Shown here: in pieces, positions 26,228-38,091 of the stretch | Layout of the letters: each line of letters starts with the position of its first letter | Position numbering within the stretch: position 1 is the first letter of the stretch | DNA from: Sarcocystis neurona | Taxonomy: Eukaryota; Apicomplexa; Conoidasida; Eucoccidiorida; Sarcocystidae | Direction: 5' to 3' | Length of the DNA: 64,000 nucleotides | NCBI GenBank assembly: GCA_000727475.1 | Contig: KL647307.1 | Coordinates: forward strand, 453,555-517,554 | Notes under the pieces: model-generated | Databases searched by the model: none | What the model was told of the DNA's origin: nothing | Seen by the model: the letters and a program-made list of their open reading frames with translations, nothing else | Made by a program: the position numbers and the translations under genes

Positions 26228-27065
26228 CTACTGCTGACACGGACGGCTCCGCCTGAAAAGTCCGATGGCGTGCATCTGCATTTCTTCGGCTCCCACTGCC
26301 GTTCCGACGACGGAGCCTTTTGGTCTACCTAACCGGCTTCTCCGCACCACTTCTATATACCCCGTCTCCATTACTAGAATTACAAGATCCATCACCAGAC
26401 GGAGCAAGCGAAAAAAATGGCGATGGCCATTACTGTCGCTTGCCGCGAGTCTCGCTCCTCTTCTGTGGCAGGTTATTCTCCTTACTCTTTTCACTAACTA
26501 CTGCTGCAGGTAACAAGAGTACCCTCCGCAGTGCCACCGTTCATACTACTCCTCTTAGTACTACTACTACTACTACTACGACGACGACGACTCTCATCAG
26601 TACTACTGCTACCACTACCACTACTACTATTACACCTTCCTCGTATACTTCCGTCACCGCTTATTGATGGGAGACCAGTGGCTACAGCACCAGTGACCAT
26701 TACCGCTACTGCTGCGATACTACGAGTCATAGGGTGCCGGCTTTTGTTGCGTGTCTTTTTGTGTACCTCCTCATCTTCTTTTGCTTTCCTTGAACCTGGC
26801 TTCTTGCTCTCCCTTTTTTTAGACCGTCACGTGTAACTGCGTCCCAGTCCCCGTCCAGCCTAGGAAGAACTTCCCCGTATCCAACTTGCTCAGACCAACA
26901 GCACCTGCTGTTGCGGGCTCTTGTACTGACTGCTCTTCGTTGGCAGGACAGGTGGTTCTCCACCTCCTGTGGTGCTCCTTGCTTTACTGTTACGAAGCTA
27001 CGGTTCCTTCTTTCCTCTCTTGTTGCTGCGCATTCCAACTGCTTCTGGCGTGAGCGTAGTACCAT
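26228..27065 (-). other. Possible minus-strand coding region, Ser/Arg-rich
   Basis: The + strand is pyrimidine-rich with (ACT)n/(ACG)n, so the - strand is purine-rich. Three adjoining - frames look protein-like: 27065-26727 (KQLECAATREERRNRSFVTV; QVGYGEVLPRLDGDWDAVTR), 26730-26494 (Ser runs from AGT) and 26494-26228 (VVRRSRLGRPKGSVVGTAVG). No family recognised; exon edges not resolved. Confidence 0.3.
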
Positions 27066-27519
27066 TTCATCTGTGTGTGCTAATAATTCTGTTATTTAGA
27101 CCAAGACAAAATTTTCTCATTCTAGGGATTTCTACTGTGGATAGCGCGGCTACCAGTTAGCTGTCTCTATTCCTGCATTTCTTCCCATAGCACTTGCGTA
27201 CGTACTGCTGCTCCTGTTTCAGTACCACTCGTATACTTGCTGTTGCTTATCTTTTAGTATCAGTCTTATACTCACTGCTACTTTTCTTTAAATATCATTC
27301 TTACTATATCTCTCACTGATGCTGTCACTGCTAGCTACCACTGCCTGCTATCGCCATCTTGCAAGTCTCCAACTGTTTCCACTTTTTGCTAAGAGTGTGT
27401 GCCACTCCGCGTGAATCTCCGTACTCCGCGATCGGTATCGGTAGCGCTGCCTTGCTACTTGTTTTTTTCTCTTGTGCGTGGAACTACTCTTGCTGCTGCG
27501 CTGAGTCCTGCTGCTACTA

Positions 27520-27765
27520 CTACGGATACTGTACTGTTGCAGCTATAATTATTACTGCACCGACCACGCTTATCTCAACTGCTATGCCTGTGCTTGCGGG
27601 CTTTGTGTCCGCAGTCACTTTGTGCCCTGCTTTACAGAAGCAGTGGTAGTTCTTGGGGAACTCCTGCCCCTTCCACCTGTTGTCTATCGCTCTGCCTTCT
27701 CTGACCTGCGTCCTTTTTCGTTTGTTTATTCTTCGTTCGCTGCTCCGCCTTGCTCTCCCTTTCAC
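27520..27765 (-). other. Possible minus-strand coding piece
   Basis: The - strand frame reads RRINKRKRTQVREGRAIDNR then QEFPKNYHCFCKAGHKVTAD and a hydrophobic end. Same strand and composition as the block at 26.2-27.1 kb; it could be an upstream exon of the same gene. Not identified. Confidence 0.25.
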
Positions 27766-28165
27766 CTACGTCTGCTGCTATTCTCGACCGTCATATCCTG
27801 CTTTTCCCGCTGCCAGTACTACTACTGCTACTGCCCTTGCCGCGCCGTCGGTCGCTGTTGTTGCAGGGCCGCCCGCTGAGCTGCAAAATGCTGCTAGAGA
27901 AATACATCTCTACTGATAATTACCGACGTGGAGAACAGTATGCGCTTTTATACGTAACGTGACTATCTGTGCACACAGGTGTCTCTATGTATATATATAT
28001 ATATATATGTATGTGTATACTCACTTGTTTAGACAGGTATATATATGTAGGTGTGCACCTTTTTTATCCGTATATGCACGGATATATATACGTATATATA
28101 CACTTTGTGTGTGTGCGTGCAAGGGCATGGTCTGGGCGCTGTGTGACGTCTACGGTGCTTGTGGA

Positions 28166-28300
28166 GAACGAAGATACACAGCAGCAGCAGCTGCAGCAGC
28201 ACCACACGAGCAAGCTTGCATGCCCGTCTGACGCTCCCATGACGCCTAGCTGCAGGCCTCCATCTGTGGCTATTGGCCACATGTCCAGCCACCAGTAGAT
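28166..28300 (+). other. Short CAG tract with open frame
   Basis: A + frame reads STVLVENEDTQQQQLQQHHT then SKLACPSDAPMTP to a stop at 28296-28298. An overlapping frame is Ala-rich. Possible exon; no junctions fixed. Confidence 0.2.
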
Positions 28301-28318
28301 ACGCACCTCCACAGAATA

Positions 28319-28564
28319 ATGGTCTATATACGGGTTGGTGCAAGGAAGGAACACATGGCCGCGTTTCATAGAGAAGCAGCCTCTATTTTACGTACGTACT
28401 CCTCTTCGTACCCCGCTGAAATCTGGGCTGTGCCAGTTGCTATACGCGCTGCAAATCTGTATGCAGCCGCCGAGGGTTTTGTACACCTCCTCGTGAACAC
28501 TTTTTCTGCGCGCGTCCATAAACACATATATATCTCTATTCGTGCGTGTATGTGCTGGCATTAA
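28319..28564 (+). CDS. Small ORF, 81 codons, unknown
   Basis: ATG at 28319 opens MVYIRVGARKEHMAAFHREA, then SILRTYSSSYPAEIWAVPVA and IRAANLYAAAEGFVHLLVNT, a helical Ala-rich reading before it runs into TA-type sequence. It may be one exon (an acceptor CCTCCACAG lies just before it) rather than a full gene. Not recognised. Confidence 0.3.
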   Translation: MVYIRVGARKEHMAAFHREAASILRTYSSSYPAEIWAVPVAIRAANLYAAAEGFVHLLVNTFSARVHKHIYISIRACMCWH

Positions 28565-28909
28565 TTCCTGGCCCTACGTATATATACATATATATGTGTG
28601 TGGACGCACACACTTATGTACGTCTTCACGTCCGGGAAGACGAGTGTGTTCACGTGTATATTGTTGAAGATAACACTTGAAGGTGATTACGTGTGTCTGT
28701 GTGTGTGCACACAGAGATGCTGATGGGCAGTGCTCTATGCAGAAGCAAACGTATGTACACGTACGGTAATATTCCCACGGGCTGCGGTACACATATATCG
28801 CTTCGTATATGTGTTCTTGAGCACGTGTAGATGTACGAGTGTGTTACGTGTGGGGGCGCGGAGGCACAGCCTCCAGGTCATTGAATAAACTTTCCGTCTC
28901 TATATTTAC

Positions 28910-29150
28910 CTTCTTCTGGCCGCGCCTGACGGCCTCTCGCATGAGCGGCACTTCTTCGGGACCCCACCAAATGTGTGGGTCGCCACTTCTTTTGTGACCC
29001 GCCTGGCTGCTCCTCGTGTCGACTCGTGCCCACGACTTAGTGTTGTCGGGCTCTATCTTACTAGATCTCGACGTGCTCCGCGTCGCTCCTGCTGCCGGTG
29101 TGCCCGTCACTTTTCCCCACCTCCTCGTGTATATCCCCGTCTATCTCTTG
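28910..29150 (-). CDS. Candidate minus-strand exon of unknown function
   Basis: The - strand frame is open from a stop near 29150 and reads SKIEPDNTKSWARVDTRSSQ, then GDPHIWWGPEEVPLMREAVR and RGQKK, where a donor AAG|GTAAAT begins at 28909. The reading looks like ordinary protein. The DNA string GGCGACCCACACATTTGGTG also recalls LTR-retroelement leader regions, but no LTR or pol motifs were seen. Confidence 0.35.
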
Positions 29151-29420
29151 CAGGGGCGTAGGTACTCGGTATACCTCTGTCCTCTTACAGAGGCAGCTTT
29201 ACACTCCACGTGCTTGAGGAGGTGTTTCAAATGTACTGTTATCCTAGGTGTACGGACAACTATGCGTACATGTCTTGTAGACACACATCACATATACTTA
29301 CATACGTACGTGCACGTGCGTGCTTCACAGGTGGTAAAGCTATATACATAGGTTTTCTGGTGCGATAGTTCGCAGTGGATAAGAAAGATAGTGTGAGAAG
29401 CATTCTATTTTCTTTTTTAG

Positions 29421-29455
29421 TACCCAGAAAATGATATGGGTCCAGTTGCTGGCAG
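29421..29455 (+). CDS. Possible upstream exon of the coiled-coil gene
   Basis: A very strong acceptor (TTCTATTTTCTTTTTTAG) and donor GCAG|GTGCTT enclose 35 bases reading TQKMIWVQLLA. They join in phase to the exon at 29655. An alternative in-frame reading (YPENDMGPVAGRCFEC) stays open longer, so the choice is uncertain. Confidence 0.35.
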
Positions 29456-29654
29456 GTGCTTCGAGTGTGTGAACAAAGACATTAATAGGTCGAAGGGCAA
29501 ACGCCGGGTCGGTTCCCCACGACGAGGGCGAAGATGTGTGGGAGGCACACGCGGCACACCCGGACGGGCACCCACTCTAGATATATCTGTTGCTTCCTGA
29601 ATATATGTGTGCACCCTTGTTATGACCTAGTGTATGGAGAAGCGCCTGTTGCAG

Positions 29655-29829
29655 TAGACATCTTTCTGCTGGCTTTCCTGCGTGCGTGTCTGACCTGTCT
29701 TCACAAACTTGTGCAGATGCTCCGCTGCTGGCTTGAACAAATCCGTGTGGCACACCTGGTGATACGCTTTACTTCGATAGATGCTGCAGACGTGTCCACG
29801 GCGTATATGGACAAGAATTTATTTTGCAG
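29655..29829 (+). CDS. Possible upstream exon of the coiled-coil gene or a separate gene
   Basis: Acceptor CGCCTGTTGCAG and donor TTTGCAG|GTGAAG enclose 175 bases reading DIFLLAFLRACLTCLHKLVQ, then MLRCWLEQIRVAHLVIRFTS and VSTAYMDKNLFC, an amphipathic, protein-like stretch. It ends in phase 2, compatible with an acceptor at 30599 that opens into the Ala-rich exon. Confidence 0.4.
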
Positions 29830-30514
29830 GTGAAGCTGCCATCTTCAATCTACAAGACTTCGCGACCGCCTACGGCGTACTGCGTATACACGCGTATAGA
29901 TATATATATATGTTGCGCATAGATAGACGCGTATATGCGACGTGTGGGTGTGGCCGCTTGCAATGCTAGCGCTGCACACGCGCGTCTGAACGCTTCGACT
30001 GGCTTCCTTCTGGTCATCCACACTTTTCTGGCCTTCCTTTTGAGACCTCTTTGTCCCCACGGGCGACACGAAACTCGCCTTACAGACACGTCTTTTCGAT
30101 ACAAGTGTACCAGGGCATACGTGAAGCCTACTACGTATGTATATATATATGTGTGTGCATTTGAATATGCGTGTGTACGCGCTCGTGTATATGCGGGAAT
30201 TAACCGTTAAAAACAGTTCGCAGCTGCCGGTGTCGCAAGTAGCATACGCGTCTCCATCGGCTCTTCATGTTGCAGTCTACCGCTGTAACGGGCCTGCGCA
30301 TAAACACACAACAAACCTAGTGCCGTCCTGCCCACCTTCCAGTCTGGTGCGGTCCGTGTTTTCTTGCCCTTCCCCGCTGTGACGTATACCTGTCTACATC
30401 TGTGTACGCACATACAGAAAAACGCGTACGTACATTTTTGTGTACACAAAGAGCTATGTGTATACGCATATGAGTACATTATACGGATGTGTATATATAC
30501 ATGAATGTGGTTTG

Positions 30515-30546
<32 letters not shown>

Positions 30547-30702
30547 CACACGTATTCATACGTAGGCTCACTTACGTGTATGTAGGCGTGTGTGTACAGC
30601 AAGTACACATCCGTATGCGTATATGCACTAACATATACACACCCGTTTCACGCTTTGCCCAAGGCGCATGCACTCGGATGGTTGAGACGTGCTTTCGCTG
30701 CG

Positions 30703-31053
30703 ATGCGTGGGGTTCACGCCGTGGGTGCCGAAGGGGAGGGCGGAGGCAGCAGCGAGCACGCGGGCGTTGGAGTAGCAGCAGCAGCAGGTGCGGCAGCAGC
30801 AGCAGACGCAGCAGCAGGAGAACGAGCGGGAGGAAGACAGCAGCGCCACACGGGCAGTGGAGGAGGAGGAGAAGCCGGTGGCGCCCGTGGTGCAGAAACA
30901 GCAACAGCAGCGTCCAAGAAGGAAGACGAAGAAGTAGAAAAGAGGCCCCTGGTGGTGGAAATGCGCGCGGCGGCGTCCACGCTTCAGAAAAGGAAAACGA
31001 TGCGGCAGAAAAAACATGAAGCAGCTCTCCTTGAACACTTGCTGCAGGAGATT
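30703..31053 (+). CDS. Coiled-coil gene, candidate first exon (Ala/Gly-rich then charged)
   Basis: Open from ATG 30703 through an Ala-rich CAG tract read as GCA, then a charged helical part (EEVEKRPLVVEMRAAAS, KKHEAALLEHLLQEI), ending at a good donor ATT|GTGAGT in phase 0. A second frame of the same tract reads as poly-Gln but is cut by a stop. An upstream acceptor at 30599 would keep the same frame without using this ATG, so the start is unproven. Confidence 0.45.
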
Positions 31054-34000
31054 GTGAGTCTCGTCTACGAATGCAAAGAGTCTTTAGATGAGCTACCTCT
31101 CGCAACAGCCACCAGAGCGGGCGGCCTCTACACAGGACGGGAGGAAGCAGGCGCGAGAGGCGGAGCGCTTGAAGCAGCGGCAGCAGCGTACGAAGATGAA
31201 GAGGAAGCAGCAGCGAAACGCACCGCAGCAGCGGCAGGTCCGCGCGCACTCACTTCTGTGGTCGGGACGGCTGCGCGACGCAACGACGCAGCTGCTGCAA
31301 CAGCAGACGCACACGATCCAAATTCAGGAGAATGGCGAGGAGGAGGAGGAAGAAGATACGCAGAAGAGGAGGAACACCGCATCAGCAGCGGGGAGTTCCG
31401 CTTCACTGATGCGTGTAAGAATAAATAGCAACATCCAAAAGAAGAGGTCCCACTCAGACACATAACTTACATCCACTCTTCAGATATACACACACGTTTA
31501 TATATACGTACACACGTATATATATGTATAGATATGTATGCATATATATATATATATATGTATGTAGTTCCGTATATATCTATATATACGTATATATAGA
31601 TATATTCATATGGGATATGTCCTTGTGCACAGGTCCGTGTCGAAAGTGAAAGTGAGAGTCGTCGAGCGGCACTAAATACGTACAGAGGCCACACGGGGAA
31701 GTGCTCCTGCTAATATGCATTGGCCAGTGCCGTGTAATAGTAGACAAAGAATGAAATCGTATAAACTGGAGGTGTGCGCATGGCCAAAAATATGAATACA
31801 CATGTGTGTAACGCTGCCGGCCTCAGGGACACTGGTAAAAGCAGCTATCGGTGCCTGTTTTTTTTCTTCTCTCTCTCTACATATGTATATATATATATGT
31901 CCTCGTAGATTATCGTTCTAGACGTAATGTATTTTCATCTGGGTGTGTGGGAAAGTAGGATGGTGGTGCAACGTAAAAGTAGTCGTATACACGTAAAAGC
32001 GCGTATACTCATATACACATATGTATGTATATATATATATATATGTATAGAGAGGACGTTGTCGTGCCGTTAGTATCGGGAGTCTGTCGTACGAAGCTTT
32101 CTCTCTCTTGGTGGGAGACTTACGCAGCACCGCCCCCCCCGACTGCTGCGACAGCGATGTGCGCATGTGAAGTCTTTTTTGCGAGTGTGTTTGCGCAGAT
32201 GACTTTTTTTCTTCTCCGAGACGCGATGCGCATGGCGCGCGTCACGAGGGAGGAGGAGGAGGAGGGGAGGGAGACGAAAGGGAGCAAACTGAGACCCTCG
32301 CTCGGCAACTGCATGCATTCATCACGCGCTGCCTAATTCCGTCGGTTGAGAGGACGAAGGGACAGGTAAATATCTGCAGCCGAGAACCGACGAGCGAAAT
32401 CCCGGTCCCCCTAGTACATGCATGCACGCCTTCTTGTGCGGGGTCCTGTCTGCCGTAATGCGCGGCATTGGTTGTTCGGTCCGATTGTTGCAGAGGGCTG
32501 CACGCGTCTCCACGACTGCAGAAAAGACGCTTCAGCGACGTGTAGCCGTCCAGAAAAACGTCTGCAGACGCTCGCACGGCTGGGTCTCTGGCGCCCCCCC
32601 GCCGGCCAACCTCTTGCACTTCATCTCAGGGAAGAGACCTTCCGTTTCCCCTTTTCCTCGTGTCTATACATGTGTGTATATGTTTAGGTGAGTGTAGTTG
32701 CAAACACAAAAGTACAAGTGCGTACAAATTTATATATAGATATAGATTTGTACGTATATATATATGTATATGTAGAGGACTATATGTCGCGCTGCGTGTG
32801 TACGTGCGTTACGTATGTTTGGGTGCAGCTAATTGAAGCACACTCCTACACGCATATACGTGCATTCAGTACCTCGGCTGCGTCGTAGGGGTACTTGTCG
32901 TACGGGTCTTCAGCCAAAGAGAGATATGTAATACAAGTCTGTGTGCATGAGGACGCACACACATAGCAAGCGCGAGCTACGCTTGCGGCGTCGTGCATGC
33001 CTACAGACATAGAGAGAAAGGCAGTTGCGCGCAGGCAGCGCAGTAAACGTGCGCGTCTCCATGCATGCCCGGCTCCACATGCATGCCCGCCTCGTGTATA
33101 CCTCAACATATATATATATATATATGTGTAGATTTGTGCGCGAGTCTGTCCCTGTTGATTGTTTACTCATGGGCATCTACGGGAACAGGTAGTTTTGCGT
33201 GTGCGTCCATATATGCACCTATAAATCCACACATGTAGGTGTGTGTGTGTGTGTATACGAGTGTGTGTGAAAATCTGTGTACGTGCATACGTATATGTGT
33301 GTGTGCGAACGTATAAGTACCACACATGCGTATATATATACATATACGTAGAGGAAATATTTTCTACGACGCGGAGACGTTGGCTCGTTCCATTGTGGCT
33401 TGGGCGCCTGTGCTTGCGTGTACGTTCGCTTGTACGTGTCCACATATATATATATATATATATATGTATATATGTTCCATATCTACATATACTTGAGTAG
33501 CCCCTTACACACGTGTATGTGTGTACACGTTAACACCGCATGGATAAACTTATGTGTGTACCAGTCCAACTAGACAGATCTACGCATATGTATACATATG
33601 CACGCATACATAAATACATATATATGTAGGCAAGCATATATAAAGTATATATATGTAGGAAACTGTGTTTGTCCATGTGTAACTGCGTGTGTGAATGGAA
33701 GCGTTGTATATCTGTCGTTGTCTTCGAGTCACTGTGGGGCCACACGCCACTACGCGGAAGTGCAGGTGTAATTGTCCCGGCACGGGGATACGTGTTCTGC
33801 TGCGTCAGCGCCTGCGTGTCTGCCGGTGATGCGAAGTTTATGGGGTACCCTTATTGGGTAGGAACCATTTTCCTCCTCTCTATTGGCAGTGATAGCCGGC
33901 AGACGACTTCTTGTACCGGGGACGACAGGAGGATCCTGTGTGCATCTGACAGGCCACTGAAACGATTTTTTGTATTACTTCTTCTGTCTGGTCGTGTGGA

Positions 34001-37000
34001 GGCCCTCTGTATTTATGGCGCCTTTTTGATTGCGACTGCCGGGGGGGTGTTGTGCCTGTTTTGCTGTGGCGAAGCTGTCAGCGCTTGTGCTGCGTAAGAC
34101 GTTGATGCTGCGCTCGGTCGTGGTGCTGCGTGTGCTGCTGCTACTGGTCATAGCGCAGTGCGTCCTGCTGCTGCGCTGGGTGTGTGCTGCTGCTACTCTT
34201 CATGCCGCGCCCGCTGCTCCTGGGTGCTCTGTGTGTGTGTGTATGCGTGGTGCTGCTGCTGGTCTTTGTCCTCCTGCTGCTGCTGCTTCTTCCCTGTGCG
34301 TGCTGTTGGAGTTGCTACTGCTGCTGCTGGGGGACTCGCCCAGGCAGCGGCGTTGAGAGCGTCACATGCCAACGTGAGCGAGAAGCTGCAGCGCTTCGAA
34401 GATATTGTGGAACGGCAGGTAAGGTCCGACTGCCCCCAAAGAAGACGTGCACGTATATCTGCCCACCTTCACAGAGGTAATATGAAGTAGGTTTTAGCCA
34501 CCCTTGTCTGCGGATCAGGCTTGTTTACCAAGCCCCACGGCCAAGCCCCAGACACACGTGTAGTCACCTGCAGCGGTGTACACAGAGGGAAGACATCTGC
34601 CGATCTGCACGACGAGGTGTACGTACACCACTCGAACGGACACAAACAAGGAGAGAAGTCGGTGACTTGGGAAGGAGTCCGACTAGCGACTGCAGGCTCC
34701 TTTCTTCGAATGGCGTGCAGCCTTCTTGACTTGTTGGGGCAGACGTCGTCAGTGTTGCTCGTGGCATTTATATACCCGTGTGTATCATATATGTAGAGAA
34801 AAAGGTATATGTGTATGGATAAATATACAGGTAGATCTGTGGGTCTACCTACGTGTGTGGGATCCCTTCTATCTCTCTGGTTTTTTGATCGGGTATGTGT
34901 CAGTGTTCCACTTGATATGTATACCCGTGTGTATCATAGACATATATATACATATATATATGAATGTATGTCTATATTTCCTTATATATGTGCATATAAA
35001 GAGGGAGATACATATGCGTGTAGATCTGTGAGTGTGTCTATATGTTTGGGGTTCCTTCTATCTATCTGCTTTTTCGAATGTCTGCATGTCGTATACTCAG
35101 CCGTCAATGACACGACTGCGGCACTACGACTGCGGGGTGGAAAAAAGCTGCTACCAACGCAGGTGTACATGTAGACCACCTTCACGCCGGCCAACATTTG
35201 GATGCGTGTGATCCTGTATCCATCTACGCAGCTACCTCTCCGTCTCTCCGTCAGCACACGTATACATTTGTATATATGCGAGTCTGTCTATATCTACGTC
35301 TGTAGGTATGTGCGTGTGTGTGCGTCTCGCTCCGTCTGTCTTTCTCTCTCTAACTCTCTCATTCTCACTCTCTCTCCTTTCCCAGTATCTACGAGCACAT
35401 GTGTGCGCCTTCAGACGTGCATTACTCTTTACGATAGAGTGTTGCCTTCTATTGGGGGGACCCGCCGCCGCCCCTACGTAATATTCTTTTAGGTAGCATT
35501 CGGTCCTTGGCCTCCTGTGAAAGCCGCGGCAGCGGGGTCGTCCAACGTAAAGACCAGGCAGCTGCGAGGGAGGAGAACTGACGGCCGTCCTTGTGTCTAT
35601 ATTTTCAGCACGTGCTTGCTCGCTTCTCTTCCTCCGCCCACACCTGCAGGTATCGTTTTTTACGAGAAAAAACGATCTGTGTGTGTGGACGTCTGCAGAC
35701 GTATGTATGTACGTATGTGGACCTGCAGCTACTTGTACGGATAAATACATGTATATGTATTTCTGGTGCATACGAGCACCTACTTGTAGACGCGCTGGAG
35801 GTGCGTAGACGAAGTGCCTGTATTGATCTGTGCATGCGTATACAGTAGGTGTATACGAAGGACGGTGAAGAGAAAGACACCGACCCTCAAACCCAGAAAT
35901 ACACATATACACACAGAGCCAAGTATAAGACAGCGTGTACGTACGTACGCCTGCGCACATATATGCAAATACACGTACATATAAATATACATATACATAT
36001 GCACGTATATGTGTACGTACCGGGGTGAGCATTTAAGGGAAAACAGGGAAATGTTGCTTCGCCAATTCACAATCGCTTGGCAGCTCTCTTGGCTTCTGTG
36101 CTCCCTTACAGACAGAGCAGCTGGAGGAGCTGCAGCAGGACCTCCACGCGAAGAAAGAGTCCGACGTGCTTCGTCAAAAAAACCTGGCGGTCGCGATGGA
36201 AGGCCTGCGGGAAGAAAATGAAGTAAGTGTCCGACGCTTACTCACGCCGTCACCGCCTGCTTAAATGCGTACAATCTTGTGTCTCTGTCTCTCTCTCTGT
36301 TTACACATAGATACGTCTATGTGTATCCGTTTATGAAACGAATGTATAAGCACTGCTATATATATGTATATATATACAAGCATATGTGTTTGAGAGGAAT
36401 GCACTAGCGCCGCTTGTATCAACAGGCTTGTCGACGTTGCTCCGCCCGCTTCGCCAGCAGCATCACACTCGCCGCTCCGGTCACACAGCTGCACCCACTA
36501 GAGAAGGCTGCAGAAATTATTACTTGTGCGTATATGTTTAGCACGTCTGCCTGCACTGCTTTTGTAGGAATTGCCTTTGTTTTTCACTGTGCACACACTG
36601 CGGCACACGTAAACACACATACACACATACACAAGCATATATATATGTATATATGTGTATGTAACGCACGAGTGACCACGTGTACAACTTCGTACGGCAA
36701 CGATGTGGTTGGTCTCGTTTCAGTATGCTACGCGCCCTCGCGGTCTCGTCTTACTCAGGACGCAGAGACTCACGACACCGGCACGTACCAAACACGCAGG
36801 TGTTTGTGTAGACGGTGCTGCAGATATATATGCCTTCATACGAAAAACGGCGCTCCTACGCATGCAAGTATACGTTCCCGTATGACGTATATATATATAT
36901 ATATACACGTGATGTGTGCTTTTCGTTTTGCGTCTGAACAGTCAGATCAAAAGGGTATACATATGCATTTATATATATATATATGTTTGCCTGTTTGCTT

Positions 37001-38057
37001 CTGATCAGTCAGAGCAAGAACACACATACACGTATGCGTCAGCGTACCTGCTTCTGAACGGCCAGATCGCGAACACATGTGTGTGCACACGTATGTGTGT
37101 ACGCGTGTGTGTCTGTCTGCCTGTGAGTCGTCAGATCATATATGTATATATGTATATATATATATATATGTACATATGTATATCCGCTTGCCTGTTTGCT
37201 TCTGAACATTGTGCGATTGATGCGTCGTTCATGTGTGGAAACTTTTGCGCGTGTGCACCTGTGAGTAAAAGCCGTTCGTCCATGTTGACTGAACAAATCT
37301 TTGAAGAAAGACCTTATTCTTTTTATGTCCTCGCTCTGTTTTACTTGCTGAATATCGCGTTTCCGTTGACAAGCCTTCGGTGGTCTCTGCTGCGACGGGG
37401 CGTGCTCGTGTTTGCTGGCAGGAACTGCGGTCGCAAGTGGCGGCTGTTGAACGCGCGCTTGTGCAGCAGCGGCAGGAGAAGGTGACGCTGGAGCAGCGTC
37501 TGCAACAGGCGCTCCAGCAGCAGGAGAAACACAGACAGAAGAGCGACTCAACAAGGTAAGTTCTTTCTTGTCTGCTAGCGGAGAACGACTGGCAGCTGCT
37601 GACCCCACGCCTTCTCACGCTAGCTGGTAACAGCGCGCGCACCTTCTGTAGTGCGGCAGGAGCAGAAGAAACGAATTCCCCGTCGTAAACTTTCGTACTA
37701 TTCCTTCGCGTAGCCATATCAGTGAACCTGCCGGTTTGCCGCAAGGAGGAGAGAGCGTGAAGTAGATTATAGGGCCAGGAGAGGGAAGTGCCGCCGGACG
37801 CGAGGCGGACGTTTGCTGTGCATAGTGTGACGCTGACAAGAAGAAGAAAAATCTTCAGAAACACCTCTGTGTACAGCGGTGGCCCGGCAGACACTGCAAA
37901 GCAGATGGCGAAGATGCGAGTAGACGCAGGTGCTTCTTTATGAGTAGAGTGAGTTTTTCAAGCGGAGATGCTGCTCGCACTGGTGCGAGGAAGCCGCCGG
38001 CGGAGGTACTCAAGGTCCTGTAGCAACAGCAGAGCAACGAGAGATCAACGCCCCACC

Positions 38058-38091
<34 letters not shown>

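Noticed and set aside
34158..34340. Leu-rich plus-strand ORF upstream of the exon at 34344
   Set aside because: CTG tract inside an intron; only the part after the acceptor at 34343 looks coding.
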